Source: Gordionus sp. m RMFG-2023
Taxonomy: Eukaryota; Nematomorpha; Gordioida; Chordodea; Parachordodidae
Length of the DNA: 64,000 nucleotides
Reading direction: 5' to 3'
Assembly (NCBI RefSeq): GCF_954871325.1
Contig: NC_088777.1
Span: 52,576,002-52,640,001 of the forward strand
Part shown: piece by piece, positions 62,410-64,000 of the stretch
Layout: every line of letters starts with the position of its first letter
Numbering within the stretch: the stretch's first letter is position 1
Notes under the pieces: model-generated
The model's database searches: none
Seen by the model: only the letters and a program-made list of their open reading frames with translations
What the model was told of the DNA's origin: nothing
Translations under genes and position numbers: made by a program

Positions 62410-63854
62410 ATGATTTTTATTTTATTATGGACAATTACTTTGGTACAAGTAACATATTCCACAGGTAAAAGGATATAATTTATATAAATATATATGCCAT
62501 ATTATAGTAGACTTTTGTCATATGCAATATCCCCTCGTTTACGACTTCAATCGACATTTCAATTCTTCCGAGTAGACATATATATTGATTGTTATATTAT
62601 ATAAAGATTATGAATTATTAAAAATTGAAAATAATTTGCAATATATTAGTGAATCAGTTATAATTTTAAGTATTATTCATATTATAGATATCTATACTTT
62701 TGTCCAAAAATTTACTAATTTTTATAACAGATATTTAACTAACTCTTCATTGAATTTGATAGATGATTTAGTCATTTGGGAGTTGCCACAAAATCTATTT
62801 TTTTATCCCGACTTCACAAATTACGTATATTTTCTTGATGACAAATACATAAATGATCTGATATTAATCACTAGTGCTTTCAATGCTACAGTAATTAATT
62901 TTTTCTTCTTAAATTTTAGAATTTTTATAATGTTTAGTTTTATATAGATACGAATCCCAAGACGTTAAAAGCCATCCTAGCCGATGATAATATTAATTTC
63001 AATACAACTTACGGATTAAATCATTCTCACATTTATAACATTAACCATAACAGATACATTACTGACGATGGTGTCACTGCTGTAAGGGTACAAAATATAA
63101 ATAACTTAAATTTTTATAGTTAAGATTTGTGCAACCTTACGAGAGACCAATTAATGTTTATGAGTTTCACGAGTCATACATAATCTACAGAGGCTTGTTG
63201 AGGTACCCATTCATTAAATTGACTGTCACATTTTACAATATATGGAACAATAGCTTTAGTTTTTCTTCCAAGGACAGGCCAAAGGTTAATATTATCCTAA
63301 AAGATTGTCAAAAAAATACTGAAAGTAAAAAAAAAATAATTCAATTCAAATTTTTATTAAAATGCTTGTTAATTTTATTTTGTATAGGCTATGGTTTGGC
63401 CAACTTTAAATTCAGTTTTGGAAAACGTAAAAATTAGATAAATAATATTTTTGTATATAATTTAATGAATTATTTTTTTAAGCAATTTACGTTTACCAAG
63501 AAGCTGCTTCCGATTACGTGTTATTTAAAGGAGTTTATAATTTAGTTATCGCTGAAAAGAATACAACAATTTTCCTAAAGTACGTTAATAAAAATAGAAT
63601 AAAAACAAGCCTTAAAATTGCTATACATTTCCAGAAATCTACCCTTAAATCCTTGCATTCGTTTGCCATATTCGAGCTTGTGCGTTACTGACTTAATATA
63701 CACGTCAGCTATTGATTATTATTATTACCCGCTCACCTACATATTACAAATGTTTGAGATATCTCTTAAAGATATGAAAAAGGCAATAAAATATTGGAGA
63801 AATTTTTATATCTCACAAAATACGAAGGTCATCAATAAATTAAATTTTGGATAA
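62410..63854 (+). CDS. Family-1 secreted protein, unit 8 (intact, 8 exons, 327 aa)
   Basis: Reference copy. Exons: A 62410-62464, B 62508-62571, C 62731-62890, D 62938-63081, E 63120-63324, F 63388-63426, G 63483-63579, H 63635-63854. The total is 984 nt, no internal stop, and GT-AG at every intron. Exon A is a signal peptide (MIFILLWTITLVQVTYS). After it come VDFCHMQYPLVYDF, LVIWELPQNLFFYPDF, DTNPKTLKAILADD, ALRFVQPYERPINVYEF plus HESYIIYRG, a conserved short YGLANFKFSFGK exon, DYVLFKGVYNLVIAEKN, and a helical tail ISLKDMKKAIKYWRNFYIS. At least five NxS/T sites and four Cys in the mature part fit a secreted glycoprotein. I do not recognise the family. Introns are 37-159 bp. It is more diverged from units 2-7 than they are from each other. 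Confidence 0.78.
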
Positions 63855-64000
63855 AAATTATATTTTAAGTTTATCTAATTTAGATATATGTTCATTGGGT
63901 ATTTTTATATTTCGTGATATGATATCTTTTTGTAACTAAAAAGCATGCATTTCTAAATTTATTCCCCAAAAATAGCCCCAATAAATTAATTTGAAAATTT
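63855..64000. other. 3' flank of unit 8
   Basis: Resembles 7875-8000 after unit 1 (attccccaaaaata). The family-2 partner of this unit would lie beyond the window. Confidence 0.5.

Noticed and set aside
1-64000. CRISPR arrays, operons or bacterial genes
   Set aside because: No regular spacer-repeat array and no ribosome-binding-site-led gene clusters; introns and retroelements show the DNA is eukaryotic.

Overview
This window is very AT-rich eukaryotic DNA. It has GT-AG introns, LTR and non-LTR retrotransposons, hAT and Helitron DNA elements, and no bacterial operon structure. The retroelement families and the spliced, secreted, N-glycosylation-rich gene family fit an invertebrate animal, possibly a parasite or an arthropod. 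Nothing in the window fixes the species.

Most of the window is a multicopy array of one repeating unit. Each unit has four parts on one strand: an upstream non-coding block of up to about 2 kb, an 8-exon gene for a secreted protein of about 310-330 residues (family 1), a 2-exon gene for a protein of about 100 residues (family 2), and a 3' block. I count nine units: 1(+) 6.2-8.2 kb, 2(-) 14.4-11.2, 3(+) 19.1-21.8, 4(+) 25.3-28.0, 5(-) 35.8-33.6, 6(-) 48.8-47.1, 7(+) 50.6-54.7, 9(-) 58.8-57.9, 8(+) 62.4-63.9 and beyond. Units 2/3, 6/7 and 9/8 are head to head; 1/2, 4/5 and 7/9 are tail to tail. I recognise neither family. Family 1 is open across every splice junction in units 4 and 8, is broken only by one early stop in unit 2, and is a clear pseudogene in units 1, 3, 5, 6 and 7. 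Family 2 is open in units 2, 4, 6 and 7. The small gene therefore survives in units whose large partner is dead. This pair is the most promising undescribed system here.

The rest is mobile DNA. A nearly whole Ty3/gypsy element (37.46-43.70 kb, minus) has LTRs, primer-binding site and polypurine tract, and sits in the upstream block of unit 5. A much older gypsy fossil (about 29.0-31.35 kb) interrupts a hAT transposon copy. Its 3' part, with the neighbouring hAT copies, is duplicated at 1.04-3.90 kb, where a 366-bp hAT MITE with an 8-bp target duplication has since inserted. hAT transposase remnants of the DUF4371 type lie at 2.5-3.56, 28.4-29.0, 32.0-33.0 and 55.1-56.2 kb. LINE remnants are an RTE-like family (1-140, 5.66-6.09, 15.2-16.2 kb) and a restriction-like-endonuclease LINE (51.2-52.1 kb) inserted at an exon of unit 7. 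Helitron 3' ends lie at 4.57 and 61.83 kb. A MITE with about 40-bp inverted ends, three tRNA-like SINE heads and several minisatellites complete the picture. The remaining stretches are AT-rich intergenic DNA in which I see no gene.
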